NCBI GenBank assembly: GCA_023091665.1
Contig: JALJCQ010000014.1
Coordinates: 1,364,001-1,428,000, forward strand
Source: Pythium myriotylum
Lineage: Eukaryota; Oomycota; Peronosporomycetes; Pythiales; Pythiaceae
Length of the DNA: 64,000 bases
Direction: 5' to 3'
Part shown: piece after piece, positions 1-11,205 of the stretch
Layout: every line of letters starts with the position of its first letter
Numbering within the stretch: the stretch's first letter is position 1
Made by a program: the position numbers and the translations under genes
Notes under the pieces: generated by a model
The model's input: the letters and a program-made list of their open reading frames with translations, nothing else
Told to the model about the DNA's origin: nothing
The model's database searches: none

Positions 1-1
1 C

Positions 2-790
2 TTCCATGGGCGTCCAAACGGCCCATTTAGTCCTCGACGTGAGAGCTTCGGAGGATTTGACAACCGCGGACCCCCGCCATTCGGATTCAACGGCCCGAAC
101 AACGGTCCTCCCAACATGTTCCCGCCTCGTGGACGCAGTCGCAGCCGAAGTCCTCTACGTAAGCGAGACCGAAGCTGGGAGCGACATGGACCCCCGCCTC
201 CAATGAACGGGATGGACCACTACAACATGCCACCGCCAAATTATCCGCCACCTGTACGTGTGCTTGCAGGTACTGCTCAACAGAGGATCTTCAAAGATAA
301 CTGATGTGTCTGTGTGTAGGCTCAGCCGTCGTCGTGGATTTTTGAAGTCAAGCGAGGCGGTCGAACAAAGTTCCGTTGTACTGCAACTCCGGAGACGCTC
401 CCATTCCATGCCCAGCTGTATGTTGGCGAGTCACATCACATTGATTATGGTGCTCTTTACTCATCGTCCTCGCTGCTTTCATGTAGGCCTCTTTCGATCG
501 ATATCGTGCAGCTTCCTCGTTTGGACCAGTTCCGCGAGTTCCTGCTTCTCGACCGCGGACAGATGCGTCGCTCCGTGTACGAAATGAAGCCGGAATCACT
601 CAGTGACAAGTGCGGCTACGAGGACCTGAAGAGCTACCTAATGCATGGACGAGATGTCCCCCGTGCCGGTTTGGCTCTGGAGCTTGAGCGTGTGGGTTAC
701 AAGGTGTTCGTGTTGCCACCAGGGATCGCTGCCCGTGCGCTGGGCTACAAAGGTGACTTGATGATCGCCGTCATCCGTCGTCGTAACTGA
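2..790 (+). CDS. RS-rich SPOC-domain protein, 3' part (5' end outside window)
   Basis: Partial gene entering from the left edge. The exons read best as 2-253, 320-429 and 487-790, with introns 254-319 (66 nt) and 430-486 (57 nt), both GT-AG; frame 2 stays open through all three. The N-terminal part seen is rich in Gly, Pro, Asn and Arg/Ser (RSRSRSPLRKRDRS), typical of nuclear RNA-binding proteins. The C-terminal ~140 residues look like a SPOC domain as in SPEN/Spenocin proteins: a beta-strand start (SWIFEVKRGG), a central helix segment (LDQFREFLL), then YLMHGRDVPRAG and a final strand with VFVLPPG. SPOC domains bind phosphorylated RNA polymerase II tails or co-repressors. An RRM may lie upstream but is not in the window. 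The family call is from motif shape; a divergent RNA-binding protein with another C-terminal fold is possible. Confidence 0.6.
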
Positions 791-935
791 GCTCTCATTG
801 TCGTTAAATGTTAATGCATTTGACTCAAAAATCTTTCAATACTAGCGCTCACTAACTTAGTTTCCATACTCACGCAAAAATTGGTGGTGACAGGTTCACA
901 CGACATACGAACATAAATGGGAGCGCCGGTATGTT

Positions 936-3900
936 TTAGAGGATGCCGACCCAGGCACGCTGGTACTTGTCGTACCATCTCGTGCGCCAGTTGTTTGTCG
1001 AGCGGTCGATGAGCTGGTTGACAAACAATTGGCACTCACTTGTGCGCGCACCGGGCTTAAAGCGCTCCCGTAGTCCTTCGATTACAGCGCGCTTTCCACC
1101 GGCAAAGCACGGTAGGTCCTCGTTCCCAACGAGCATCATCTCAACGAGCAGCACGATCTTGTCCATGTTTCGACGCAATGCAAGATACGCGCGGATGCAA
1201 AGAGAGCGGAAGTAGCGGAAAGTCGCGCTGCGAGGACCACCCATCAACTCAACGAATTCGTCAGTGAGTTTGAATGGCGCCCGCTCGAAATTCAAGTTGC
1301 TTCCTGGACTGTTGGTGAGCAAAAATCCAAAGTCGATGTGGATTACGTGCCCTTCCGTGTCCAGAAGGATGTTGCCATTGTGACGATCCTTGATTTGGAA
1401 GACATAGCAGACGATCGAGTACGCGGCGAGACTCTCGACGAAATTGCGACGAGCAAGACGAAACTCGTCTGAATCCGTACCAAACAATCGCTCATAGAAA
1501 TCCCTGTACATAACTGTCAGCATAAGTGTTCAATGTAGAGTGCCGGTGCGTCCGACTCACAGGAGTGTGGTGTAACTTGGGTCGTTTCGCTTCAATGAGT
1601 CCAACGATACCGTATTGGGAACCGCTTCAATCAATCCCGTCTTCGCTGACGTTGCGATGACATTGTACGGTCTAGCACAAGGCTCAGTTAGATCGAGACC
1701 ACCACCACACAAAACACATCCTTAGAAGTACCTCAATCGGAGCGGCAAGGAATAGCCCTTGAAAATTCGATCACACTGGGCGATGAGCTGAGCGGCGAAC
1801 TGTTCTTGACGCAAGTCGTCATTACTTTTGACAATCACTGGTAGAAGGCGCCACCCAGGATGCGTTCCAAGAGGAGACTCCTTTCGGATACGATCCTCCT
1901 TTTCACTCCATCGTTCTCTGAAAACGATGATCGGCTTTTCATCCTCGAACTCTTCGCCATCGCCATCACACTCCTCGGCATCATCTGCAACTTCGTTGTT
2001 ATTGTCTTGGTCAGCGACAACGACTTGTCCGATTTCTGGTGTCAGCTCCGGTGTGTGGACGTCAACAGTCACTTCAGGTTCCGCGTCTGTGGGCACATCT
2101 TCCAGATCGAAGTTGACTTTCCAAGCGTATGCATCAGTAAAGTCCAAGCTCACGCTCATGTCACGGCTTCGCTGTTTTGGGAGTTCATCGTCTGAAGAAT
2201 CCAAGAACTTCGTGCTTTTTGTGCTGGCCAACGGTTCCGGAACAGGCTCGGTTAGTTCTGAGTCTGTGTGATCGGCATCGGGTGGCGCGTCCTCCAAGGC
2301 GACTTCGTCCGAAGGGTCATCTTGATTGTCGATCGAAGTTGCCATCAGGGGTGTCCCGATCATGCTATCGTCTTCAAACTGTTCAGTGTCCGCAAGAGAC
2401 GTGCTGACCGAGTTTTCCAGAGAAGGCACTTTTTGCTTCTTCGCAAACCAGGATAGGTAAAAGCTGTCGAACTTGCTAGATGACTTGGGAGCACTCGGAC
2501 GAACTGCCTTACTACGGCGGCGAACACGCGGAAGTCCCCACTGACCCAACAACTTCTTCTGCTCAGAATCCGTTGATTCTTGAGCCTTCTCTTTTTCATC
2601 GTCGCCATCATGTGCCACGTCGACTTCCATCTGTACCGCCACTTTGTCGTCTTCGTAAGCTTGACCCGGGGTCAATGCTAGAGCGCTTGAGTCGAACAAA
2701 TCATAATTCACACTTTGACGAAGTTCAGACGGATCCTCCGTTTTGCTCTCGTCTTCGAACATCAGCTCTTGTGGATACCTAGGCGTTTCGACAATCGAAT
2801 CCAATCCATCGAGCAACTCCTGGGCAGACGCCAGATCGCTTGGTCTACCGACCGAACTCACTCGGGCCACAACGATGGGAGCTGGTTCGCGAGCTTTCTT
2901 GAACCGAAGCTTCAGCCCGAACTTTTTGCTTCGTCGACGAGCAATGAGTGGTGTCTTGATCTTTTCGGTGTGCTCACTCTTTGCGCGGACTGAGTAGTCG
3001 ATGACTTCGACACACAATAGATAAGGAACGCGCTCCTTGGTCGAGAAAGTAAAGCATTCTTCAACTTGGATCCCTTTGACACGATGATGAGTGTTGCCAA
3101 TCGGGAGGTAGATCACATTGGATGGAAGACACTTCTCGTTGATTTTCACGAGTTCCTGTCGAAGTTCGGTATTACGATTCGCCAGAGGGACGGGTATTAG
3201 TCGGTCTGCGAGGTCCGTGAGCTGTGTAACAAAATCAGGTGTTGCATTGTACAGCGCAATCTGCTGTTCGTTGCCCTCCTCCGGCATCGCTTCATACAAC
3301 AGCCAGTTGCGCTTGGTCCGAAGAAAGGCGGCAAATGACGCGTCGTCGTCGCGTTTTGATTTCATGTTCGTCATCTCTGCTGCTGCATCGATATCGAATG
3401 ACGAAGCTCGTCGGAGCATTAGGTTTGGTCCAGGTTCGCACACTTCTTCGAGGTTGAGCCCCTGTTCCATGAGCACGGCGGGCACTCCGCCTCGCTGCTG
3501 GATCGCGATCAGCAGATCAGCATTCTCTTCTTCTGGTGATGAGACAACACTGAGATATTCGGACTGGTATCCGCGTGCATCTCCACAGAACGACTTGAGG
3601 AACCAACCCAAGCGATGAGCGAACACAAGCGACTCGCCACTGCGTGACATGAGGAAACACTCGAGCTGATGCTGCTTCTCGTAGTTCCCGTGGAGCAGAA
3701 ACGTGCAAAGTTGCGGGATGTAAAACTCGAACTCGGCTGCGTTCGCCTCATAGCTTGCGTACAGCTCCTCGATCACGTCCTGGTGTGCGTAGAGCTTGAG
3801 TACTAAGTGGAAGACGTCCAGTTGCGACCGTTGTTGCTCGTACGCGACGGCACCCGAGTCGGTCTTGGACCGATGAGCGATCCGGTCCATGGTGGTGCGT

Positions 3901-4571
3901 AGCTTGTCATCCCAGAAGCTCTTGAATTTCTCGCCGTTTTCTGCGTTCACCGACGAAGCGTCGTCTTCCGAGATCGTGCGCTGCGAGAACGACTTGGTGA
4001 GCGACGTGAACGAGGTCAAGCTCGGCAGCGCGATCCCCGCAGACGCAGGCGACTCTGTGTTGTCTGGGGAGTCGAGGGGCTTCTCTTCCGTGAGTGAGAA
4101 CTGCGTGTTCTCTTGCTCGTCTTCCTCGGCGGGCTCTTCCTTGACGGGCTCCTCGACCTTGCGAGGCTTGCGCGAGAACACGGACGCGCGCACGCGGCTC
4201 GGGATCGAGATGAGCGAGAAGCGAGCGGGCGCGTGGGGGGCCGCGGCGTCGTCATGCGCGTCGTCGTCGCCGGCCTCGGCCTCGACGCTCGCGCGGTCCT
4301 GGCAGTCTTGGGTCGGCGCGCGTTCGGGCTTGGCCTCGTCCTCGTCCTCCGAGATGATGTGGAGCACGTCGTTGTCGCTGTCCTCGTCGTCGGCGTCTTC
4401 CGAGGCGCCGTCGAGCCCGTCCTCGTCGTCCTCTCCGGACGAGAGCGACGCCACGTGCGAGCTCGCGGCCGTCGTCGTGCTCAGCGGCGGCTCCTGCGCC
4501 ACGACGTCGTCCGCCGCCACCGGCTTGAGCGCCTCGTGCGCCGCCATTCCCACGCCGTCGAGCGCGACCAT
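936..4571 (-). CDS. Phosphatidylinositol 4-kinase, type III beta-like
   Basis: Makes PI4P from phosphatidylinositol on Golgi/endosomal membranes. Exons 4571-1732, 1671-1561 and 1503-936 join in frame to 1172 aa; introns 1672-1731 (60 nt) and 1504-1560 (57 nt) have GT-AG ends. The first intron falls inside the kinase domain and the second just before the catalytic loop. Residues ~245-340 resemble the lipid-kinase-unique region. The glycine-poor nucleotide-binding segment VIVKSNDDLRQEQFAAQL, the catalytic loop KDRHNGNILL and the activation loop HIDFGFLL are all present. The N-terminal ~240 residues and the linker (~600-880) are acidic, Ser-rich and probably disordered. I start at the ATG at 4571 (MVALDG) because the in-frame upstream codons look non-coding. 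Length is larger than animal PI4KB (~800 aa) because of the acidic linkers. Family call is firm; exact N-terminus less so. Confidence 0.9.
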
Positions 4572-5682
4572 CGGCACTCGCTTCGTTTCCTTTACGCTCG
4601 TGCGGAGTGAAGGTCGCTCGGCGCTGCTTGTCCAGTGTGCCGGATTCGATCCGGAGAGGGTGGTGGGGATCCGGAGAGTTTGGTGGGGATCCGGAGGCGG
4701 CGAGTCGCGAGGGGAGACTGCCGATCTGAAAAACCGCGCCAAGCCTCTGCGTGCCTCGCGCCGCGGCCGGTGGATGATAATGTGACCGGGGAAGCCTCGC
4801 GGTTCGTTGGACGGGTCCACTTGGCTGACTTCCGACGGAAGAAAAGGTCACGAGGCGGAGCGCATGGCCGAGCGGGGTTCTGGGCAGCCGGCAGCCTCAT
4901 GCATCACGCTCTCCGACGCGGCGTTCAATTGTGCTCCGAAAGGGCTAGGGCTGACGGTCAATCCCGGCTTCCATGGTTGGCTGCTTTTGTGCCTGGAAAG
5001 TTCGCGGCGAGGGGGGTAACAAATTGCCCTACCCCTTCTCGGGTTGCCAAAGATGGCTTCACATCTCCCAAGTCACAAATTGTGACACGCGCCCCAGCGT
5101 CATTTCCTCGCGTTGGGCAGGCGGGGCTCGAAAAGAACGCGGCGCTGGGTGAAGTCTTCTAGTCAGGAGACATGATCCACTTCGTGTGGATCGCCGCTGC
5201 TCTGCTTTCTTGCGAAGCGAGTCTCGAGGGACTTTCTGACTCGTGTCCATGCGAGCAGTTTCTGGCCGCGACTCAACGGTAACCATAGCCTTGAACTGGC
5301 TAGTAACTACTCCATTTCAGGGGCAGAGAAATTTATCCATTAGGAGACGACCCCACTGGTGAATCGTCGTGCCCAACGCACGCACGACGCCCGTTCAAAC
5401 ATCAGCACTATCCCGCACGATGGGTTGAAGTGCTTGATCACACAATTCTCACGAGGTGTCGATTTAACCTAAATCAATGCCATACAGAAGTTTATTGCTG
5501 ACAAGGTTGTCAGCGGATTTCGAACCTGCGAGATTTGTCTCGACCCTCTCGAAACCGATATGTGTGATGTGGTACACGTGGCAGAGTCTGCTGCTGACGT
5601 GCAGGGGAACTGCTCTCGTGGGCAGTCCCGGAATCGGCGCCACGCATCCTCGCCCGCGGCCTCTGCTCCCCCCTCTCGCGCC
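4572..5682. other. Intergenic region between divergent PI4K and SPP genes
   Basis: About 1.1 kb with no ORF that looks like protein. Near the PI4K start (about 4645-4700) a short imperfect tandem repeat carries GGTGGGGATCCGGAG units. The rest should hold both 5' UTRs and promoters; no clear core element was seen. Confidence 0.5.
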
Positions 5683-6786
5683 ATGTTGAACGCCATCCAA
5701 AGCGCCAGCTATGTGGTGCTCATCATGCTCATGATCGCCTCCAACTACGTGCTGATCCCGGTGCCGGTGCAGCTCATCACGTCGGCGACCGCCATCATTT
5801 ACATCGGCGCCACGCTCTCGCTCAAGCTCAAGCACCACCGCGAGGCCAGCGGCGAGAAGAACGATGAAGTCATGAAGGCCGAAGACGCCTACATGTTCCC
5901 GCTCCTGGGCTCGGCTGTGCTCTTCGGTCTCTACATGCTCTTCAAGCTCTTCGACAAGGACCTCGTCAACTTGCTCCTGACGTCGTACTTTGCCCTCATC
6001 GGAACCTACAGCTTGACGGAGGCGTTCAGCCCTCTGATCAAGCAGATCGTCTTCCAGGGCCGCTCCAAGGTGTACAAGTTCCGCCCGAAGATCCCGTTCT
6101 ACGGCGTGTACGATCTCGAGTTGTCGCATGGATGGATGTTGACCTTCGTCTTCGCGGCGGCGTTTGCGGCCGCTTGGTTCAAGACCAAGCACTTCCTTCT
6201 CAACAACATCTTCGGCATCTCGCTCTCCATCAAGGGTATCGAGTCGCTCTCTCTCGGCAGCTTCAAGGTCGGTGCGATTCTCCTCACTGGTTTGTTCTTC
6301 TACGACATCTTCTGGGTGTTCGGCACCGACGTCATGGTCACGGTCGCGACCTCGTTCGACGCTCCGATCAAGCTCATCTTCCCGCGAGAGTTTGCGACGG
6401 CGACCGAGAAGGCCAAGTACTCGATTCTCGGTCTCGGCGATATCGTGATCCCGGGCATCTTCATCGCTCTGCTGCTGCGTTACGACGCGCACCGCGCGAA
6501 CGTCACGAGCACGAGCCAGAACTTCCCGAAGCCATTCTTCCACGTGAACATCGTGTTCTACGTGCTGGGTCTCGTCGCGACTGTCGCCGTCATGTTCATC
6601 TTCAACGCCGCGCAGCCGGCGCTGCTGTACCTGGTGCCTGCCTGCCTCGGCTCAGCCGTCGTCACGGCGCTCGTCCGCGGCGAGTTCAAGGAGCTGCTCG
6701 CGTACTCGGAGGAAGAGGAGGAGGACGAGAAGAAGAAGGACGAGGATGCCAAGGCGACCAAGACCGAGGCCAAGAAGACCAAGTAG
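5683..6786 (+). CDS. Signal peptide peptidase (intramembrane aspartyl protease, HM13/SPP type)
   Basis: Cleaves remnant signal peptides and other type II membrane segments inside the ER membrane. Single exon, 367 aa, close to the usual SPP length. The two catalytic aspartates are visible: YD (Y207-D208) in FFYDIFWVFG and GLGD (D253) in SILGLGDIVIPG; the presenilin-type QPAL motif is at about 311-314. About nine hydrophobic segments are spread over the protein. The tail is highly acidic then lysine-rich and ends in KKTK, a KKXX-type ER retrieval signal, which fits the type III-like topology of SPP. The start at 5683 is chosen because the N-terminal hydrophobic helix begins there; the frame is open upstream but Ala/Ser-rich. 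Intact, no introns. Confidence 0.93.
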   Translation: MLNAIQSASYVVLIMLMIASNYVLIPVPVQLITSATAIIYIGATLSLKLKHHREASGEKNDEVMKAEDAYMFPLLGSAVLFGLYMLFKLFDKDLVNLLLTSYFALIGTYSLTEAFSPLIKQIVFQGRSKVYKFRPKIPFYGVYDLELSHGWMLTFVFAAAFAAAWFKTKHFLLNNIFGISLSIKGIESLSLGSFKVGAILLTGLFFYDIFWVFGTDVMVTVATSFDAPIKLIFPREFATATEKAKYSILGLGDIVIPGIFIALLLRYDAHRANVTSTSQNFPKPFFHVNIVFYVLGLVATVAVMFIFNAAQPALLYLVPACLGSAVVTALVRGEFKELLAYSEEEEEDEKKKDEDAKATKTEAKKTK

Positions 6787-7545
6787 GTCTGTCCACAGTC
6801 TCTCTCACTAGCTAGACCTTCGCGAATCCCCTCGAGGCCAGTCCTCCACTAGTACACGTTTTCCTTCCCGTGTTCATCTTGAAGTTATCTAGAATCCTCT
6901 AGTGTTCGGTTCGCTCGCACGCCACAAGAGTTTGCTGGTGATTGCCCGCTCTGAAGATGAGCCATTGCCGTTTGGACGCGTGGATCCATCTCGACTCGTC
7001 TAGAGTGACGTCGCAGTTCGAGGTCATCTCTCCTTTGGCTTCATTCTCGCCAAGTTTGAGCCGGCGTCGCCTAGCCCCGAGGTGCAAGAGTGATTGTGGA
7101 AGCTGAACTTCCTGTCACTGATTTGACGATATAACCTTGATTTTCATTGGACTGACTGAATATTTGGACCTTCCATAATTGATACTGGCTCATCTCCGAT
7201 ACCTGGAATCCGAGTAGATACCACGACTCTGCACTGTGTAAACGCATACTCTGCTTCGAGTGGGACTTCGTCAGCGTGTTTAGGTTTTTTGTTCGTCCAC
7301 ATACAAAAAGCAAGACAGTTTCTCTTTTTTTGCACAGGCCAGCAGATTTTCATGCGAGGGAACTCTTCCTGCCATGGAGGGCGCCCATGACGGGACTTTC
7401 TCATTTGCCGCCAACGCGAGAAGCGCGCGCGTCGTGCCCGTTCGCGAGATCCGCCGAAGCGCCGCCCCGACTGCTCGCCTCTCGCGCCGGCCGTTAGACT
7501 CTTTTTTTGACCTCGCGAGAGAACCAACCAAGCTCACGTCGAACC
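6787..7545. other. Intergenic region upstream of the SerK/ParB-like gene
   Basis: About 760 bp without a convincing gene on either strand; short ORFs here lack family-like or codon-biased sequence. TCATTTG at 7401-7407 resembles the oomycete initiator (TCAYTYY) and could mark transcription start of the downstream gene, though it lies about 145 bp from its ATG. Confidence 0.4.
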
Positions 7546-9513
7546 ATGTCGCCTCACCCACGGTAAGCGACGCCACTGGCTGGAGATGGAGGTGTGACGC
7601 GATGCTGATGGGGGCTCTGCAGCCTCGCGACTGAAACCAAGCGCCGCGCGTCCGAGCTCAGCGGCGGCTCGCCCTCGTCGCGCGCGAGTCTCTCGGTCGC
7701 GACGGACGTGATGGACGCCGTGGACCCCGCGAATGACGGCGCCGGTGAGGGCGACGCGAGGGACTCGGTCAAGAGCGACCAGTACCCAGAGGTCGTGACC
7801 CCCACGACGCAGCTGCAGCGCCGTCGCAAGCGCGACGTGGTGCGCCAGATCTCGCTGCGACTCTACCTCAAGGGCAAGGACATGGCCGAGGACGTTCTCC
7901 GCAACGTCGTCCCGGCGCGCGTGGAGGACACGGAGGGCGTCGTCTCCAGTGCCCACTCGAGCCTCCAGCACGAGATCGCGCCGTCGCGCAAGACCCGCAA
8001 GCACCTCTGGCTGCCCAAGACCCAAGACGACTCGGTGCTCATGTCGCACTCGCAGCCTGGCCGTTCGCCGGGCGAGATTGAAGACGTCAAGACGTTCTTC
8101 CTCTCCCGTGTCACCGACCCGACGTCTTACTTCTACCGCTTCCACTACGACGATGTGCGCCACCTCACGCCGCAGAAGGCTGAAGTACAGCTCGTTGACA
8201 TTAAGTGGCTCAAGCCTCATGAGGAGATTGTGAGCTGGGAGCGAGTAAACGGGCTCAAGAAGGCCACGATCTCGTGGGACGCCTATACCGAGCCGCTGCT
8301 CGTAGATATCAAGACGGGTGCGATCCTTGACGGTCACCACCGCTACAACGTCGGCATCCAGCTGCGGCTGAAGCAAGTGCCGGCCGTGCTGGTCGACTAC
8401 CTTGGCGATCACACGATCACGGTCGATGTCTGGCCGGGATGTGGCCGCACGAGCCTCACGAAGGAGGAAGTGATCGAAATGTCGCTTTCGCCCAACGTCT
8501 TCCCGCCGAAGACAAGTCGCCACCGCTTCACGGAAAGTCTGCCGCCCATCTCTATCCCTCTTTCGGTGTTGCGCCAGAACCCAACGCCGATCAACGATCT
8601 CACGGTGTCGATTCCGACCAAATCGGCGACTAGCTCGCGAACGAGCACGCCGACGACGAAGAGCTCTGAGTCACAGACTGTCGATGCTGATGTCGAACTT
8701 GAAGGCCAGCAACTTCAGAGAACCTCGAGCTTGAGGAAAGTGTCGATCAGTCTCATCTGTGGTGCACAGAACTTGGCGACGTCAGTGACCAAGAGCCTCT
8801 TCCGTAGCCGCCTCCGCAAGCTCGACCACGAAGTGGGTTCTACCACGCTGGATCTGATCAGGCGGCCGGCGTTGCCAACCACCCAGACGTCCGACTTCTT
8901 CACAGCGATTCGAGAGAACGATCCGTCCTCGAGCTTCTGTCGGCAGAAGGCAGCAACGTTTGAGGATCTGCTATCCTCCGATGCTTCTCGACGGGAGAAG
9001 TTCTACCTCACACGTGTCTGTGATCCGACGTCGTACTTCTACAAGTACCACTTCGATGCCACACACAAGCGCGACCCGAAGAAAATGCCCGTGATGGCCG
9101 TTAACATCAAGTGGCTCAAGGCCCACGAGCACGTTGTCAGCTGGGACCGCGTTGATGGTCTGCGGCGTGCCACTGAGCAATGGGACGCCTACCTTGAGCC
9201 CCTGCTTGTGGACGTGAAGACTGGAGCAATTCTTGACGGACATCACCGATACCACGTTGGCAAACAACTCGGGCTGGCGGCCGTGCCATGCGTTCTTGTC
9301 GACTATCTTGGTGACGATTCTATCACCGTGGATGTGTGGCCTAACTGCGGCCGCGACAGCCTCACCAAGGAGGAAGTCATTGCCATGTCGTTGTCGGATG
9401 AGGTCTTCCCGCCGAAGACGAGCCGACACACTTTCTCGGACGACTTGCCGCCGATCTCAGTGCCGCTTGAGCGACTCCGCGCACCAATTACCGTGAACTA
9501 CACCGGGTTGTAA
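7546..9513 (+). CDS. Tandem SerK/SbnI-like (ParB/Srx fold) two-domain protein
   Basis: Two exons: a 17-nt first exon 7546-7562 and 7623-9513 (intron 7563-7622, 60 nt), giving 635 aa. Without the tiny first exon there is only a GTG at 7708 or an internal ATG. Two homologous domains occur, about residues 155-325 and 455-620. Each carries the order ...DPTSYFY / IKWLKxHE / SWxRVxGLxxAT / W-DAY-EPLLVD / GAILDGHHRY / VPxVLVDYLGD / ITVDVWPxCGR / PPKTSRHxF. DGHHR (residues 242-246 and 544-548) and the HE motif are the hallmarks of the ParB/sulfiredoxin-fold serine kinases SerK (archaea) and SbnI (bacteria), which phosphorylate free L-serine. A kinase role here is inference. The linker is Ser/Thr-rich and an N-terminal basic region (RRRKRDVVRQ) precedes domain 1. 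No organelle signal is obvious. Confidence 0.75.
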
Positions 9514-9654
9514 GCGATCGAAGTGGCGGAGGTACTGTGTATAGATATGAGCTGAGGCCATTTCCTTGAATGAGAGCCACAATGCGTAGGTGTATGTATT
9601 GGTAAATGACATACCCATGGAAAGCGACCTCGAGAATGACAAACAGATATGCTC

Positions 9655-11205
9655 CTACGTTGAAAAAGACGTGTTGGCAATGCTACCATTAAGAAGTGGC
9701 GTACTCTCGGACACGATCTTAATCTGGATGGGGGCTTCCAACTTCGGTGACGGAGGGTGACTGCCTCTCGCTTTCTTGGCGCGTCGGTTACGCACACGAG
9801 TTCTCGCGCGCTCAGCAAGCACTTTGAGGCGCTTCTTGACGTAAGATGGATGGCCTGCTTCGATAACCCGTTCACGCTTGGCGGCTTTCGTGCGCCAGTA
9901 GTCCACGACCCCGTGAACATAGACGTCACTCTCGTCTTCAATCTCTTCCTGGATGAGTTCTTCAATCACATCCTCAATTGTGATAATGCCAACAAACTCT
10001 ACGTCCTCGGGGATGTCTTCTCCGTCTTGCCAACACTGCGTAACTCGCTTAGCGTCCTTTGTGACCAAAGCAATGTGAGACCGTCCCTTCTGGAACTCGT
10101 TCAGTACGTAGTAGCACGAAGCATCCGGTGAGACCACAATAGGCTTGCGTAGAGCAAGGTCGCACACAGCTCTTTCGTCCTCAGGATCAACGACAATGAG
10201 CCGCTTGACGAGAAGCAGACCAACAATGTTGGACACGTGCTCCTTGTAGATCGGGATTCGTGAGTGTCCCGAAGCCAAAATGTCAGCCATGACGTTTTCC
10301 CCCAGCTTGGTCGAGTATTCAAGCATGTACACTTGTTCAATGGGGATCATCACCTCGCGCACCGACTTGGCAGTGAGATCCAGCGCGCCATGGATGATGG
10401 TGACTTCATCGACATGGAGCCGCGTTCCCTGTGCCGAGTTCTCACGAGCAATGAGTGATCCACCTGGAGAGCTGACACCAGAGTTGGTATGCGATCGCCC
10501 GGCGCCCTCGGAGCTCAGATGCGTGTCGTTTCCGTGAGCGCTTCGGAGGCTGTGGCGGAGATGGCGATTGGCGTGAGGAATCTCTTCACCTGCCGTGCCA
10601 TCGTGGTTCTCCATAAACGTACGTCGCAGCTCGGCCGTCTCGCGCTGCAAAGCCACCAGGGCCTTCAATTCTTGGCGCTTGTATCGTACGACATCATGGT
10701 CCGCGCCGAGCCAGCAGTCGAGCACTTTGGCGATCGGATACGCGATGGGACTGAGAACGATCATGAGCAGGTTGACAGCCGGCGTCAGTGCCGCAGCGAT
10801 GCGCAGTTGGTTGGGGCCCGTGAACACAGCCGACGGCAAGATCTCTCCGAAGAGCAGCACGCACGTGACTGACAAGATGATGGATACCGACTCGGGCACG
10901 AGCTTGCTGAGGAAGATGGGCAGCGCCTCGTTCGCGCCGGCGTTGACGAGCAGCAAGGTCACGAGCAGCATGTGGTGGCGCGAAAGGATAGGGATGACCT
11001 TGGCGGCGCGCTGCTTCTCGTCGGGGGAGCCTTCCATCTCGAGGATGCGCATGTTGAGCATGTCGAGCGAGAGCAAGCCCATGGTGAGCCCGGCCATGAG
11101 GCCCGCGGCCGTGACGAGCGCCAGGCTCATGCCGAGGTAGAGCCAGAAGCTCGCGGGGTCACATGTCGGCGTGAAGAACTCACACTTCGCGACCGGCGGC
11201 GCCAT
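9655..11205 (-). CDS. CNNM/ACDP-type DUF21-CBS membrane protein, copy 1
   Basis: Single exon, 516 aa. Residues ~20-190 form a DUF21 (CNNM) transmembrane domain with four hydrophobic segments, including GLMAGLTMGLLSLDMLNMRILE and NEALPIFLSKLVPE. A cytosolic CBS pair follows (residues ~290-430): MIPIEQVYMLEY, GHSRIPIY, VGLLLVKRLIVVDPED and FVGIITIEDVIEELIQEEI. The linker between them is Ser/His-rich and the C-terminal tail is basic (RARTRVRNRRAKKARG). Family members move or sense Mg2+ and other divalent metals at the plasma or vacuolar membrane; substrate here is inferred. A close paralogue (513 aa) sits at 35,551-37,092 on the other strand. Start at 11205 is the only ATG giving the conserved N-terminus. 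Confidence 0.93.
   Translation of the reverse strand: MAPPVAKCEFFTPTCDPASFWLYLGMSLALVTAAGLMAGLTMGLLSLDMLNMRILEMEGSPDEKQRAAKVIPILSRHHMLLVTLLLVNAGANEALPIFLSKLVPESVSIILSVTCVLLFGEILPSAVFTGPNQLRIAAALTPAVNLLMIVLSPIAYPIAKVLDCWLGADHDVVRYKRQELKALVALQRETAELRRTFMENHDGTAGEEIPHANRHLRHSLRSAHGNDTHLSSEGAGRSHTNSGVSSPGGSLIARENSAQGTRLHVDEVTIIHGALDLTAKSVREVMIPIEQVYMLEYSTKLGENVMADILASGHSRIPIYKEHVSNIVGLLLVKRLIVVDPEDERAVCDLALRKPIVVSPDASCYYVLNEFQKGRSHIALVTKDAKRVTQCWQDGEDIPEDVEFVGIITIEDVIEELIQEEIEDESDVYVHGVVDYWRTKAAKRERVIEAGHPSYVKKRLKVLAERARTRVRNRRAKKARGSHPPSPKLEAPIQIKIVSESTPLLNGSIANTSFST

Noticed and set aside
5505..5530. TTCGAACC-like B-box sequence suggesting a minus-strand tRNA
   Set aside because: The flanking bases do not make a T-stem, and no acceptor or anticodon stem could be folded around it.
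5464..6543. 359-codon minus-strand ORF over the SPP gene
   Set aside because: Antisense of the GC-biased SPP exon; Glu/Arg/Val-rich without domains.
7144..7576. Minus-strand ORFs of ~100 codons upstream of the SerK-like gene
   Set aside because: No codon bias or motif; they overlap the first exon of the gene on the other strand.
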